This document shows, one piece after another, positions 63,604-64,000 of a stretch of 64,000 nucleotides of DNA. The translations under genes and the position numbers were made by a program. Within the stretch, counting starts at the first letter, position 1. The number at the start of each line of letters is the position of its first letter. Below the pieces are notes generated by a model. That model was not told where the DNA came from and did not search any database. It saw only the letters and a list, made by a program, of their open reading frames with translations. Source of the stretch: Nilaparvata lugens (lineage: Eukaryota; Arthropoda; Insecta; Hemiptera; Delphacidae); assembly GCF_014356525.2 (NCBI RefSeq), contig NC_052510.1, forward strand, positions 18,023,999-18,087,998, given 5' to 3'.

Positions 63604-64000
63604 GGCAAAAATGTAGGCTATAAACCTGAAAATATCATCAATAGACTGATTGTTACATAACCTATATCTTTATAATCCATCAATGTGTACGTTATTTAAA
63701 AAATCGTTAGGCTATGTCTTTTGTTTTGCTTACATAAAAACACTTTTTTAATTGTGGTAAATTAAGTTTTAGTAAACTTTGTTTATACAGTCATGATCTG
63801 TAGTATGTAATTGACGAATTGAATGAAATATTTATTCTCTCCCAGTCATCAAACTACACACGATTTTAATGCTCGTAATAGTACCCCAAAGACCAATAAT
63901 ACTGCAATTCTAGTTTCTGTAATCCTTCATCAATTTATTAAATATTGTTAATGAATAATTATTTTTATTATAACATTTCAATTTTTAGAAACATGGAAGG

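Overview
This window is animal nuclear DNA. It is AT-rich, has GT-AG introns, and is dominated by transposable elements. Two conserved animal genes can be traced exon by exon. The density of LINEs and foldback MITEs, the hemipteran-like repeat tails and the transposase types suggest an insect, probably a sap-sucking hemipteran such as a planthopper. That species-level guess is inference only. A run of 100 Ns (30875-30974) marks a scaffold gap.

Layout. 0-4.3 kb: a minus-strand gag-like ORF with a possible LTR and primer-binding site (PBS), and no pol in the window. 4.9-12.2 kb: a minus-strand Jockey-type LINE broken by two copies of a TTA-flanked MITE; the first copy carries 2.4 kb of further nested elements. 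12.3-14.95 kb: a 5'-truncated plus-strand CR1/Jockey-group LINE with an open reverse transcriptase frame. 16.5-18.7 kb: the N-terminus of a piggyBac-like transposase split by a 1.7 kb long-terminal-inverted-repeat (TIR) element with a 9-bp target site duplication (TSD). 20.3-21.0 kb: a second, decayed piggyBac fragment. 21.7-24.9 kb: a decayed orphan gene with an NTCAFDS motif, split by a LINE. 26.6-26.9 kb: a MADF-domain exon. 28.4-30.7 kb: the decayed C-terminal part of a transposase that looks pogo/Tigger-like, with repeated subterminal motifs.

32.1-43.8 kb (+): a triokinase/FMN cyclase (dihydroxyacetone kinase) gene. Ten exons plus a terminal exon are visible; about 47 residues of the DhaL domain are not found. 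The last large intron holds a LINE tail, a MITE and an uninterrupted 1.9 kb (AT)n tract. 46.1-62.6 kb (-): the CAAX prenyl protease 1 (STE24/ZMPSTE24) gene. Six exons cover all but the N-terminus. Its introns hold an apparently intact two-ORF LINE (52.4-58 kb), other LINE tails, a possible SINE and several foldback elements.

The two host genes are unrelated housekeeping functions: triose/FMN metabolism, and prenyl-protein processing at the ER and nuclear membrane. The most informative signal is the order of nested insertions. In two places, mentally removing an insert and one TSD copy brings the interrupted reading frame back into register, which fixes the insert boundaries and the TSD length.
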